A stretch of 47,926 nucleotides of DNA from Chloroflexota bacterium (GTDB lineage: Bacteria; Chloroflexota; UBA6077; FW602-bin22; JACPRP01): NCBI GenBank assembly GCA_016189905.1, contig JACPRP010000057.1:1-47926 (forward strand). The letters run 5' to 3'. The position numbers and the translations under genes were made by a program. Below are positions 15,051 to 23,875 of this stretch, one piece after another (the first letter of the stretch is position 1; every line of letters starts with the position of its first letter). The notes under the pieces were generated by a model. It made no database searches. It had not been told where the DNA came from and worked only from the letters and a program-made list of their open reading frames with translations.

Positions 15051-16191
15051 ATATCCAAAGGTCCGCGAACAGGTCTCGTTGAATCTGCGAGGTGCCGAAG
15101 AAGACCGAGTGGGCACGAAGGTCGCGATAATGTCGCTCCATGTCGAACTCGGCCATATATCCGTATCCGCCCATCACTTGAACGCCGTTATAGATCAGCC
15201 GATAAGCCGCCTCGCTCGTGTGGACCTTGGCCAGGATGGCCTCCCTCGTGCATTCCTTCCCCATCGCGTGCATCCATGCCGCCCGATACGTCATAAAGCG
15301 GATCGCCTCGGCGTCGACCAGCATATCTCCGATCATATGGGCCACGGCCTGGAACTTCGAAATCGGCTGATCGAACTGCACCCTCTGCTTCACGTATGGG
15401 ATATCGTCGTCTAGCGCCCTGCGGCACGTCCCCGAGCACATCGCCGCCGACATTATTCGCTCGAGATTGAATATCTGCCGCATTAGCGCAGCGGCTTCGC
15501 CGACCTCTCCGAGAATGTTCTGCCTGGAGACCGCGACATCGGTGAGCTTGACGTCACAGGTGTGGACTGGCCAGCCGCCCATCTTGCGCCGCGACTCGAT
15601 CTCGATCCCCTGGCTGCCTTTCAGGGGCACGATAACCGCGGTGATCCCATCCTCGCTTTCAGCGGAGCCCGAGGTGCGGACGAAAGTGACCGCGTAATCC
15701 GAGGTGTCTGCCCCGCTGACGAAGGCCTTCGTCCCGTTCAGGATCAGGCTGTCCCCATCCACGGTCCCCTTTGCCTCAATGTACCCTGCTCCCGAGGCGA
15801 CGTCTGGCTCGGTGATGGCCATGCACATCACCTTGTTTCCTTCGGCGATAGCCGGAAGAAACTCCTTCTTTTGCGCCTCGTCGCCCCCAAGTACAACCGC
15901 CATTCCGCCAAAAACGACCGAATGGCAATATGCCGCCGCCAGCCCGTACATACCGTAGGCAAGCTCCTCGACCACCAGCGCCGTGTCCAGGGTATCTCCG
16001 CCCACCCCATCGTACACCTCTGGGTAGGGGACGCCAAGATACCCAAGCTCGCCAAGCTGTCGATAGTGGGTGCTCGGCCATTCGCCTTTTTCGTCGATTT
16101 CACGGACAAGCGTCGAAGGGCATTCCTTTTTCATGAAATCCCGAATCGAATCCCTCAAAAGCACTCGCCTTGGTTCTAGCGCGAAATCCAT
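15046..16191 (-). CDS. Acyl-CoA dehydrogenase family protein (ACDH-2)
   Basis: A 381-residue FAD flavoprotein with the family fold: N-terminal helices, FAD-site motif CMAITEPDVASGAGYIEAKG, and C-terminal GVQVMGGYGYMAEFDMERHYRD. AAGGAGA precedes the ATG. At the site where short- and medium-chain enzymes carry catalytic Glu (YEGT), this protein has VFFGTSQIQ, so that base is missing and any base must lie elsewhere. It is the second gene of a pair, 52 bases after ACDH-1; together they may form a heteromeric dehydrogenase. The substrate is unknown, an alicyclic or branched acyl-CoA being plausible. Confidence 0.85.
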   Translation of the reverse strand: MDFALEPRRVLLRDSIRDFMKKECPSTLVREIDEKGEWPSTHYRQLGELGYLGVPYPEVYDGVGGDTLDTALVVEELAYGMYGLAAAYCHSVVFGGMAVVLGGDEAQKKEFLPAIAEGNKVMCMAITEPDVASGAGYIEAKGTVDGDSLILNGTKAFVSGADTSDYAVTFVRTSGSAESEDGITAVIVPLKGSQGIEIESRRKMGGWPVHTCDVKLTDVAVSRQNILGEVGEAAALMRQIFNLERIMSAAMCSGTCRRALDDDIPYVKQRVQFDQPISKFQAVAHMIGDMLVDAEAIRFMTYRAAWMHAMGKECTREAILAKVHTSEAAYRLIYNGVQVMGGYGYMAEFDMERHYRDLRAHSVFFGTSQIQRDLFADLWIS

Positions 16192-16243
16192 ATGAGTGAG
16201 TCTCCTTCCTCTCGATCCTCATACCGTAAATCGATCTGCGTGC

Positions 16244-17389
16244 CTATAACCCGAGCTCACGGGCCAGGATGTTGCGCTGGATCTGCGTCGTTCCGCCGCC
16301 TATCGAATGCATTCGCACATCGCGGAAGTGGCGCTCCATATCCCAATCAGCCATATAGCCATAAGGTCCCAGAACCTGCACCCCCAGGTTCGCAACGCGG
16401 GCTCCGCCTTCTGCCGCCTGAATCTTGCAAATCGAAGCCTCCCGCGAACAAGGAATCCCGCTATCGAGCATCCACGCCGCTCTATAGACCAGCAAGCGAA
16501 TTGCGTCAATCTCAGCCTGCATATCAGTCAGGGCATGCCGCACCGCTGGCTGCTTGATAATTGGCTGTCCAGACTGCTTCACCGTCCTGGCGTGACAAAC
16601 CGCGTCGTCCACCATGCGCTGGCTGAGCCCACAGCAGAGGGCGGACGAGGCCACGATTCGCTCCAGATCGAGGCTCTTAAGCATATTCGTCCATCCCCGG
16701 TTTACGCCCCCCAGCACGTCAGACCTGGGAAACACCGCGTTCCTGAAAACGATCTCAGCGGAGTGGTATGGCCAGTTGCCCATCTTGCGAAGGCGCCGCA
16801 GCGTTATCCCGGGCGCTTTCAGGTCGCAAACGAAAGCGGTGATGCCTTTGTGCTTGGCCACCGTCTTGTCCGTTCGCGCGAACGTCACCGCGTAGTGCGA
16901 CTCGGTAGCCGCTCCGATGAAGACCTTGGCGCCATTCACTACGAAGTGATCGCCGTTATCCACTGCCGACGTTTCTAAGGACGCCGCATCGGATCCAGCG
17001 TTGGCCTCGGTCAGCGCAAAGCACATCCGAATGTCGCCGCTGAACACCCCCGGCAAGAAGCGCTGCTTTTGCTCTTCGTTGCCGTAGAAGTTGATCGCCC
17101 CGCCGCCGAAAACGACCGTACAGGCCCAGGACATCGCCACGGCAATGGACCCGTAGGCCAGCTCTTCCTGGAGAATAGCCAGGTCGATGGTACTGCCGCC
17201 GCCCCCGCCCACTTCCTTCGGAAATCCCAGGCTCACCCAACCTCGCTGCGCCACCTTGCGGTAAAGCTCCAGGGGCGTTTCCCCCGTTCGATCCAGCTCA
17301 CGGGCCTTCTCGCGGGGACATTCTTCCGCCAGGAACTCGCGAATCGAGCGTCGAAACTCTTTTTGCTCGGGGCTAAACTCAAAGTCCAT
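16244..17389 (-). CDS. Acyl-CoA dehydrogenase family protein (ACDH-1)
   Basis: A 381-residue acyl-CoA dehydrogenase with GGAGG 7 bases before the ATG. FAD-site motif CFALTEANAGSDAASLET and the C-terminal GVQVLGPYGYMADWDMERHFRD are clear. The canonical YEGT position reads SIGGGTTQIQ, so the usual catalytic Glu is replaced by Gly, as in ACDH-2 next door where it is Phe. Same length and similar C-termini point to duplication. It may work as an alpha2beta2 pair with ACDH-2 or use a base from another helix, as isovaleryl-CoA-type enzymes do. Confidence 0.85.
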   Translation of the reverse strand: MDFEFSPEQKEFRRSIREFLAEECPREKARELDRTGETPLELYRKVAQRGWVSLGFPKEVGGGGGSTIDLAILQEELAYGSIAVAMSWACTVVFGGGAINFYGNEEQKQRFLPGVFSGDIRMCFALTEANAGSDAASLETSAVDNGDHFVVNGAKVFIGAATESHYAVTFARTDKTVAKHKGITAFVCDLKAPGITLRRLRKMGNWPYHSAEIVFRNAVFPRSDVLGGVNRGWTNMLKSLDLERIVASSALCCGLSQRMVDDAVCHARTVKQSGQPIIKQPAVRHALTDMQAEIDAIRLLVYRAAWMLDSGIPCSREASICKIQAAEGGARVANLGVQVLGPYGYMADWDMERHFRDVRMHSIGGGTTQIQRNILARELGL

Positions 17390-17423
17390 TTCGGTTCCTC
17401 CTAGTGTATGATCAGGACAACTT

Positions 17424-17837
17424 CTACAGCGGCCTCTCGGCGATCTCCGTCAGGACACCGCACGTTTCTTTTGGATGGGTGAGAAAGGCGTAGGGCTGGC
17501 CGAAGATGGTCCGCGACGGTGTTTCGTCGATAAGCCTGTAGCCCTTCGACTTCAGTTCCTCCAGGCCCTCCGCGACGCTATCGACCCGGTAGGAGATCAG
17601 AAACACGCCCTCTCCATTGCGCTCCAGGAACTTCGCCACCTCACCATCGGGCGAGGTCGGCTCCAGCAGTTCCAGCGCCACATCGCCAAGATAGTAGCGC
17701 GCACCCTTTATCTTCTCCTTCTCCACCACATACAGGATATCAAGCTCCAGGCCCAGAACGTCTTCGTAGGTTGTTCGAGCCTTGTCCAGGTCCTTTACCG
17801 CAATGCATATGTGATCGATTCTTCGAGCTTTGACCAC
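17424..17837 (-). CDS. VOC/glyoxalase-fold protein, methylmalonyl-CoA epimerase-like
   Basis: A 137-residue VOC protein. The GTG at 17837 is preferred because AAGGAGA precedes it; an ATG at 17894 is in frame but lacks a ribosome site. RRIDHICIAVKDLDKA and ELLEPTSPDGEVAKFLE match methylmalonyl-CoA epimerases, and the C-terminal GVLTEI keeps the glutamate. However, the usual metal-binding His in the GLHHI segment is replaced (GVFLISYRVD), so epimerase activity is uncertain. It leads into ACDH-1 and ACDH-2 (34-base gap), which suggests a CoA-ester substrate. Confidence 0.75.
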   Translation of the reverse strand: MVKARRIDHICIAVKDLDKARTTYEDVLGLELDILYVVEKEKIKGARYYLGDVALELLEPTSPDGEVAKFLERNGEGVFLISYRVDSVAEGLEELKSKGYRLIDETPSRTIFGQPYAFLTHPKETCGVLTEIAERPL

Positions 17838-17972
17838 GGCGCTCTCCTTCGTCTTGAATTGTTTCTTATACGCATCGGAAACTGGCTCGGGCATATGATA
17901 GCAGACAACGCCGGTCTTTGATAGTACCCTTGGCGACGAGTTTACGGCTCTTCGCCAGTTCTCACGACGATA

Positions 17973-17981
17973 TGGTATACT
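17973..17981 (+). promoter_or_regulatory. Extended -10 element before the DNA ligase gene
   Basis: TGG followed by TATACT (17976-17981), 49 bases before the GTG at 18031. No good -35 is seen; the TGn extension may compensate. Confidence 0.4.
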
Positions 17982-18030
17982 ATGGCTGCCTGCTGTTGCA
18001 GTTGGATCACGCTGAGAGTGGAGGTTGGCA

Positions 18031-19761
18031 GTGAAGTTCTCGAGGCTCGCGGAGTTCTTTGGACAGTTGGAGGTGACTTCCGGCCGCAACAAGATGGTCG
18101 AGGTTCTGGCCGAGATGTTCAAAGAGGCGCAGAGCGCCGAGATGGACAAGCTGGTTTACCTCTGTCAGGGGCGCCTCGTGCCCTTTTATGAGCCGCTGGA
18201 ATTCGGCGTGGGCGAGGGGCTGGTGGCCGAAGCGTTGGCGAAATGCGCCGGCATTCCGAAGCCAGAGATCAAGGAGCGCTTCTCTCGCAAAGGCGACTTT
18301 GGTCTTGTCGCCGTCGAGGCGCTGTCACACGATGGCACGGACCTCGACGTTGGGGAGGTCTTCGATCGATTGAAGCAAGTCGCCACTGCCAGTGGCGCCG
18401 GCTCGGTCGGGCAGAAGACCGAATTGCTAGCCAATTTGCTCTCCCAGATGGACGGAGAGGAGGCCAAGCATCTGCTGCGCATCGTGCTTGGCAAGCTGCG
18501 CCTGGGGATCGGCGATCCCACGTTGATGGATGGCCTATCGTTCGCCAGGGTTGGCGATAAAGGGCTGCGGAAGGTCCTCGAGCGGGCGTACAACATCTGT
18601 TCCGACCTCGGCTACGTCGCAAAGGCTTTCTGGGAGAACGGGGCCGACGGCCTGCAGGGCATTACGGTCTCCGTCGGCAAGCCAGTGCGGCCAGCCCTTG
18701 CGGAGCGCGCCAGTAGCGCAGCCGCGATCGTCCAGCGTCTGGGTTACGCGGCCGTCGAGCCGAAATACGATGGGTTTCGTTGCCAGGTACACAAGAACGG
18801 CGATACGGTGAGGGTGTTTTCCCGCAACCTCGAAGATTTCTCGGACAAGTTCCCCGAGATCACGGGGGCGGCTGGCCAGCAGATCGGCCCCAGGCAGGCG
18901 ATCTTCGAGGGCGAGGCGATATCGTACAATCCGCAGACAGGCGACTTCTATCCCTTTCAGATCACGGTGCAACGGAAGCGCAAGCACGGCATCAGCGAGA
19001 TGCAGGAAAAGATACCGCTAAAGCTCGTCGCCTTCGATCTTTTGTTCCTCGAGGGCGAGGATTACACGGTCAGGCCGTACGCCGAGCGTCGCCAGAAGCT
19101 CCAGCAGATCATCGGACCCGGCGACGTGCTCAGCGTAACGGAGATTTTGGAGACGAGTGACGCGAAGCAGGTCGAGGCTTTCTTCGCCGACAAGGTGCAG
19201 CGTGGCCTCGAGGGAATCGTGGCAAAGCGGCAGGATGCGCCATATCAGGCTGGGGCACGCAATTTCAACTGGATCAAGCTTAAACGCAGCTACCAGGGGC
19301 AATTGCAGGATACCGTCGACTGCGTCGTGATCGGATACTGGTGGGGCCGTGGGCAGCGCACACAGTTCGGCATTGGCTCGTTGTTGACAGCGGTGTATGA
19401 CCCAGATACCGACAGATTTCATACGATCGCCAGGTTGGGCACCGGTCTGACCGAGCTAGAATGGGTGCAGATGCGCGCGGCGCTCGACGAGTCAAAGACG
19501 AACGAAAAGCCCCTGAGCGTCGAGGCCATCGTGGAGCCAGACGTCTGGGTTGAGCCGAAGTACGTCATCGAGATACAGGCCGACGAGATAACGCGTAGCC
19601 CCGTGCATACGGCCGGACGTCAGGAGGGCGAGCTAGGCTTCGCGCTGCGCTTCCCCCGCATGGTCAACTTCATCCGCGAGGACAAGTCCCCCCGAGAGGC
19701 CACGACCATCCAGGAGATCCTCAAGATGTTCGCCGCCCAGGGCAAAACCCAGGCACCTTAA
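18031..19761 (+). CDS. ATP-dependent DNA ligase, archaeal/eukaryotic type
   Basis: A 576-residue DNA ligase I-type enzyme that seals nicks using ATP. Domains in order: N-terminal DNA-binding helical domain (about 1-215), nucleotidyltransferase domain with K245 of motif I in EPKYDGFRCQVH, motif IIIa/IV around KLVAFDLLFLEGED and GLEGIVAKR, motif V NWIKLKRSY, and a C-terminal OB domain. GTG 18031 is chosen since GGAGG is 6 bases upstream; TTG 18025 abuts it. Length and layout match archaeal ligases rather than the short bacterial LigD/LigC types. Bacteria normally replicate with NAD-dependent LigA, so this is probably an additional ligase. Its stop overlaps that of the convergent peptidase gene. 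Confidence 0.93.
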   Translation: MKFSRLAEFFGQLEVTSGRNKMVEVLAEMFKEAQSAEMDKLVYLCQGRLVPFYEPLEFGVGEGLVAEALAKCAGIPKPEIKERFSRKGDFGLVAVEALSHDGTDLDVGEVFDRLKQVATASGAGSVGQKTELLANLLSQMDGEEAKHLLRIVLGKLRLGIGDPTLMDGLSFARVGDKGLRKVLERAYNICSDLGYVAKAFWENGADGLQGITVSVGKPVRPALAERASSAAAIVQRLGYAAVEPKYDGFRCQVHKNGDTVRVFSRNLEDFSDKFPEITGAAGQQIGPRQAIFEGEAISYNPQTGDFYPFQITVQRKRKHGISEMQEKIPLKLVAFDLLFLEGEDYTVRPYAERRQKLQQIIGPGDVLSVTEILETSDAKQVEAFFADKVQRGLEGIVAKRQDAPYQAGARNFNWIKLKRSYQGQLQDTVDCVVIGYWWGRGQRTQFGIGSLLTAVYDPDTDRFHTIARLGTGLTELEWVQMRAALDESKTNEKPLSVEAIVEPDVWVEPKYVIEIQADEITRSPVHTAGRQEGELGFALRFPRMVNFIREDKSPREATTIQEILKMFAAQGKTQAP

Positions 19762-21026
19762 CCATTAGCCATACGAACACCGAGCGCCAATATGCCGCCC
19801 GCGGCGCCGACGATCGCCAGGATGCCGCCGCAGATGCCACCGCTCTGTGGCTTTTCCTCCACCTCAGCGCGCACAGCGCCGTCCTGAGCGCCCTGGCTGG
19901 TCGGCGCAACGGGTACAGGGGTGGCCTCGGGCTGAAGGCCCAGGCTCAGCCGCCATTGCGCCTCCAGCCCGTCCATGTCGACGCCAAAGACGGCCAGCAG
20001 CGCATCGTCGTAAGTGGAACCCTCTTTGAACACTGCCAGCAGCTCAGTCATCTTGTCACGGCCATTGTCACTCAATATGAAGTTTACGACGCTATAGCTT
20101 TCGGCGTACGACAACCTGGCTTGCTCGGGGTCGGCGGGGAAATTACTGGACAGCGACTGGAGCGAGATCAGGCGATCGTTCCTCACCGCCACGTCCAACG
20201 GCCGCTGATATTCAGGTTCCAATGGACCCTCGGCGTACATTGCCAGACCCTCGTCGAGCCAATGAGGAAGACCGCCATAAGGATTGCGCGTCGCCTGGTT
20301 GACAGCCACGTGGCTGAGCTCGTGCGGGAGGGCCAGTCCGGCCCACGCCAGACCTGACTGAGAAGGCTCCACGGTCAACGCGATAATGCCGAGCTCGGAG
20401 AAAGCCCTGCCGCCGGTCCATTCCTGCGCCTTTGGCTCGAGGGCACCGAGCAAATCCTTCGAGCTGGCGTAGATGAAGATCTTGACCGGCTCTTGCAGTT
20501 GGAGCCCGATGTCGCGGCTCACCCTGTCCAGCCCACTATTACTGATGTCGATTAGACTGTTTGCGAACCGCGCGTCGCCCTGGTACCAGTAGAGTGTAAG
20601 ATTGTTGCCATCTTGTTTTTGCCATTCGAATCGCGTATCCTCGATGGTGAACGACGACGGCTCAGTCTTGAGCCTGTTTCCCGCGGCATCTTCGATCATC
20701 CAATAGTAGATCAGCTCGACCCCAGGCGGGATATATTTCCTCTGAGTGTTCCAGACATACTCTGTCTCGATGTGCGTTGCGGGATCGAATTTGGCGTAGG
20801 CGTAGGTTAGAACCGGGCTCCCTTTTATCCTGTAATAAAGCGTGGCCTTCGTGATGTCGGAATCGCTGTTGGCTTCGAGCGCAAAGGTTACATTTGTTGG
20901 GAACTTGTTCACGTGGCTGGTCGAAACAACAGAGATATTGCTCTCCGCCCCGGCGGAGAGGTGAGAAAGGGCAAACAGTCCCAAAGCGACAAATAAGGCG
21001 GCTGTGATCCATCTGATTCTGTTCAC
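19758..21026 (-). CDS. Secreted or membrane-anchored MA-type zinc metallopeptidase
   Basis: A 422-residue protein with a signal peptide or anchor (about residues 5-25). The gluzincin site is HELSH (H235, H239) with E259 in HWLDEGLAMYAEG as third zinc ligand, as in the Peptidase MA group. An immunoglobulin-like N-terminal half precedes it, and a Gly/Ala-rich hydrophobic segment near the C-terminus after a Pro-rich linker may be a second anchor. GTG 21026 is the likely start. It lies 31 bases after prfB on the same strand and may be co-transcribed. Substrate unknown. Confidence 0.75.
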   Translation of the reverse strand: MNRIRWITAALFVALGLFALSHLSAGAESNISVVSTSHVNKFPTNVTFALEANSDSDITKATLYYRIKGSPVLTYAYAKFDPATHIETEYVWNTQRKYIPPGVELIYYWMIEDAAGNRLKTEPSSFTIEDTRFEWQKQDGNNLTLYWYQGDARFANSLIDISNSGLDRVSRDIGLQLQEPVKIFIYASSKDLLGALEPKAQEWTGGRAFSELGIIALTVEPSQSGLAWAGLALPHELSHVAVNQATRNPYGGLPHWLDEGLAMYAEGPLEPEYQRPLDVAVRNDRLISLQSLSSNFPADPEQARLSYAESYSVVNFILSDNGRDKMTELLAVFKEGSTYDDALLAVFGVDMDGLEAQWRLSLGLQPEATPVPVAPTSQGAQDGAVRAEVEEKPQSGGICGGILAIVGAAGGILALGVRMANG

Positions 21027-21057
21027 AATGTTAACCCCCGGCCTGGCGGCCCACTTG

Positions 21058-22171
21058 TTAACCTTGCGCGACCCTCTCGCCCAGCGTGGATCGCAAGTAC
21101 GCTTCGATAAACTGGTCGAGCTCACCATCTAGTACGGCGGCGGTGTTGCTGCTCTGCCAATCGGTCCTGTGATCTTTCACCATATTGTACGGGTGAAGAA
21201 CGTAAGAGCGGATCTGGTTCCCCCAACCGGCAGCCACGTGCTCCCCTTTCAAGCGTGCCTGCTCTTCCTCTCGTTTTTCTTCCTCTATTTCTATCAGGCG
21301 AGCGCGCAGAACTTTTAGAGCAGTCTCGCGGTTTTGTAGCTGCGAGCGCTCGTTCTGACAACTGACGACTATGCCGGTTGGAGTATGGGTGATGCGAACT
21401 GCCGTGCTGTTCTTCTGAACGTTCTGTCCTCCCGCGCCAGAGGAACGGAATACGTCGATGCGCAGATCGTCTGGATTGATGTTTATCTCGATCTCATTCT
21501 CTACCTCGGGCATCACCTCGACGAGGGCAAAGGAGGTATGCCTGCGGTGGGCGGCGTCGAACGGCGAAAGACGAACCAACCTGTGCACTCCGCGCTCCGG
21601 TCTCAGGTAGCCATAGGCGAAAGCCCCGGTCACTTCAAACGTTGCGCTCTTGATGCCCGCTTCCTCGCCCGGGGACAGATCGAGAATCGACGTGCGGTAC
21701 CCACGACGCTCGGCCCATCGTAAATACATCCGCAGGAGCATCTCGGCCCAATCCTGCGATTCCGTTCCGCCGGCGCCGGCGTGAATCGCGATGATCGCGC
21801 TACGGCGGTCATATTCGCCGCCGAGCATCAATTGCAGACGGAGCGACTCGAGTTCGTGCTCGATTCCGTCGGCATCTGTCCCGATTTCCGCGATCAAGCG
21901 CTCATCTCCGTCGGCTACTGCCAGCTCCAACAGGCCAAGAAGATCGGCGGTGCGTCGCGCCAGTCCGTTCCACAGCTCGGCCTCTTCCTTCAGACGTGTC
22001 AACTGGCGCATCTTGGCCTGCGCCTCATCCTGATCCTCCCAGAAATCGGGGCGAGCGGATTCGTTTTCCAGCCGCTCTATTTCGGCCTCTTTGCCTGGGA
22101 TGTCAAAGACGCCTCCTGATGTTCCCTATGCTGTCTTGCAGCGCCAGCAGGCGCTTTCTAAGTTCCTCCAT
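21058..22171 (-). CDS. prfB: Peptide chain release factor 2, with programmed +1 frameshift
   Basis: RF2 ends translation at UGA and UAA. Reading starts at ATG 22171 and gives 22 codons (MEELRKRLLALQDSIGNIRR, then RL) to an in-frame TGA at 22103-22105. Skipping one T then continues as DIPGKEAEIERLENE into the main frame, giving about 370 residues, the normal RF2 length. The stop-recognition SPF lies at residues 202-204 and the catalytic GGQ at 247-249. The gene's own stop is TAA. Because the zero frame is broken, simple ORF calling finds only 21058-22011, missing 53 N-terminal residues. The peptidase gene follows. Confidence 0.96.
22102..22117 (-). promoter_or_regulatory. prfB: Programmed +1 frameshift site of prfB
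   Basis: AGGAGG (22112-22117), then CGT, the slippery CTT (22106-22108), the TGA stop (22103-22105) and C. The spacing equals the E. coli RF2 site. Low RF2 makes the ribosome pause at TGA and slip +1 from CUU to UUU, giving autoregulation. Confidence 0.95.
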
Positions 22172-22268
22172 ACCTTACCTTTTTGAGACCCTACCTTTTT
22201 GAGCCCAACAAAATCTATCACATTATTGGGGCCAGCCAGATTGGCGCCCGGCAAACCCTCCATAACCT

Positions 22269-22298
22269 ATTATATCCCTTTCATCGATGCTCGATCAA
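22269..22298 (-). promoter_or_regulatory. Promoter of prfB
   Basis: On the minus strand TTGATC (22293-22298), 18-bp spacer, TATAAT (22269-22274). Transcription would start near 22262, about 90 nt before the ATG. The leader has two near-copies of AAAAAGGTA just before the start. Confidence 0.6.
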
Positions 22299-22309
22299 GG
22301 AATATTGCG

Positions 22310-22573
22310 CTACCTGCCATTCCGCTTGAACCCCTTGACGTGTTCGATCTTACTGATGGGGATGGGATTGACCAGGCGAATATTTCGATCAAGGTGTATA
22401 GCAAACAAAGCGCGCGCAAGCGGCTCTCGCTTGGTGCTATCGTCCACCTGAGCTTTTTGTATCCATAAACCGAACAGCCGCAGCATCCATCTGAGCGGCT
22501 TTGAATCGAAATGGTGACAGACAAACTTCAATAGAAAAGGGTCGAGAGATGTGCTCTTCTGCCTGAGAATCAT
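22310..22573 (-). CDS. Hypothetical small protein
   Basis: An 87-residue open frame from ATG 22573 with AAGGAGGA ten bases upstream. The product is basic (MILRQKSTSLDPFLLKFVCH at the start, KIEHVKGFKRNGR at the end) and has no signal peptide or clear membrane helix. I do not recognise a family. It lies in a stretch of lower GC than its surroundings and stops just before the prfB promoter. It could be a real small gene, a remnant or chance. Confidence 0.35.
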   Translation of the reverse strand: MILRQKSTSLDPFLLKFVCHHFDSKPLRWMLRLFGLWIQKAQVDDSTKREPLARALFAIHLDRNIRLVNPIPISKIEHVKGFKRNGR

Positions 22574-22989
22574 AGCGCTCGTTCCTCCTTGACAAACCAC
22601 AACCACCGCAGGCTCTCTCAAGTGCGACGTGAGAAGAGCTTTCCTGACACAAGTTAAGGGCCTCCTTGAGACTGTGGGAGCCCCTCATATTCGACCATCT
22701 GTTTGATTGGTGTCGCAGGACTTTGCTGCACCTTAAGCTCATACTATCCTGGCTCATTCTATCTCGAACGCCTAGCGCAAGTCCTTCTATTTTCTTGACT
22801 AGAATCTCATGAGCCAGCCGTACCTCTTCCGGGCGATTCGCCCGATTAATCAAGGCTATCCGTTTTTCGAATATCGCAAGATGTATGCCATGTTGTGGGA
22901 AAGGTATTGGCAAGGTCGCGAAAGGCGAGTATGATTAGGGCACTCAATTTCGCACGTCGGCGAATTATTCTGAACGGAGGTACTTGATT
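22574..22989. other. Intergenic region with lower GC; HBD-1 promoter at its right end
   Basis: No supported gene. A 158-codon minus-strand frame (22437-22913) lacks a ribosome site and overlaps the small ORF, so I do not call it. Base composition is visibly more AT-rich than neighbours. The right end carries the promoter for the gene at 22990. Confidence 0.5.
22907..22935 (+). promoter_or_regulatory. Promoter of the 3-hydroxyacyl-CoA dehydrogenase gene HBD-1
   Basis: TTGGCA (22907-22912), 17-bp spacer, TATGAT (22930-22935), each one base off consensus. Transcription should start near 22942, about 48 nt before the GTG. Confidence 0.6.
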
Positions 22990-23856
22990 GTGGAAATTAA
23001 GCAGGTATGCGTCCTCGGTGCTGGAACGATGGGAGGCCAGCTTACCCAGGCGTTCGCGACAGCAGGATACGAGGTGGCGATGTACGACGTCGCCGACGCC
23101 TTTGTCGAGAAGGGTTTCAATACCATCAAGAGCGGTCTACAGCGCTTCTTCGTCGACAAGGGCAAGATGACTCAGGAGCAGGCCGATGCCATCGTCGGCC
23201 GGATCAAGCCGACCACCAGCTTGGAGGATGGGGCCAGAAATGCAGATCTCACGGTCGAAGCTATCCCTGAGATACTGGACCTCAAGAAGCAGACGTTCCA
23301 GCGGCTTTCGGAGATTTGTCGCCCCGACACGATACTGGCATCGAATACCTCCTCGCTGAGCATAACCGAGATCGCCGCTGTCGCCAGCAATCCCAGCCGT
23401 GTTATCGGTATGCACTTCTTCAACCCCGTAGCGGTGATGCGTCTGGTGGAAGTGGTGCGTGGTTACTCCACTTCGGATGAGACGGTGCAGGTCATCAAAG
23501 GGATCGCGGAGGAGAGACTCGGCAAAGAGACAGTGATCATCAAAGACAGCCCCGGCTTCATCACCAGCAGAATGGTCAACGTGATCATCAATGAGGCAGC
23601 GTGCATGCTCCAGGAGGGCATTGCGAGCGCCGAAGACATCGACAAGGCGATCAAGCTCGGCCTGGCGCATCCGATGGGGCCGCTGGAGCTCGCGGACTAT
23701 ACCAGCGGTTTGAGCATTGTGAGGGATGGAATGAAGTATATGATGGACGAATTTGGCGATACTAAGTATCGTCCCTCTCACCTTCTGGTTAAGCTGGTTC
23801 GCGCGAGCCGCCTCGGGCGAAAGACCGGCAAAGGGTTCTACGATCCCGCGAAATAG
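22990..23856 (+). CDS. 3-hydroxyacyl-CoA dehydrogenase (HBD-1), 3-hydroxybutyryl-CoA type
   Basis: A 288-residue NAD(P)-dependent enzyme oxidising 3-hydroxyacyl-CoA or reducing 3-ketoacyl-CoA. GAGTMGGQLTQAFATAGYEV is the dinucleotide fold, SNTSSLSITEIA and GMHFFNPVAVMRLVEVV carry the active-site Ser and His, and DSPGFITSRMVN opens the C-terminal dimer domain ending GRKTGKGFYD. GTG 22990 (GGAGG 9 bases upstream) is preferred over TTG 22984. It is one of two paralogues flanking the Had-like gene, all on the plus strand. It probably acts in beta-oxidation of a ring-cleaved or short acyl-CoA. Confidence 0.92.
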   Translation: MEIKQVCVLGAGTMGGQLTQAFATAGYEVAMYDVADAFVEKGFNTIKSGLQRFFVDKGKMTQEQADAIVGRIKPTTSLEDGARNADLTVEAIPEILDLKKQTFQRLSEICRPDTILASNTSSLSITEIAAVASNPSRVIGMHFFNPVAVMRLVEVVRGYSTSDETVQVIKGIAEERLGKETVIIKDSPGFITSRMVNVIINEAACMLQEGIASAEDIDKAIKLGLAHPMGPLELADYTSGLSIVRDGMKYMMDEFGDTKYRPSHLLVKLVRASRLGRKTGKGFYDPAK

Positions 23857-23875
23857 CTAGGGTACTGGATGAACA

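Noticed and set aside
22437-22913. 158-codon minus-strand frame
   Set aside because: TTG start without ribosome site and overlap with a better-supported small frame in another phase; no recognised family.
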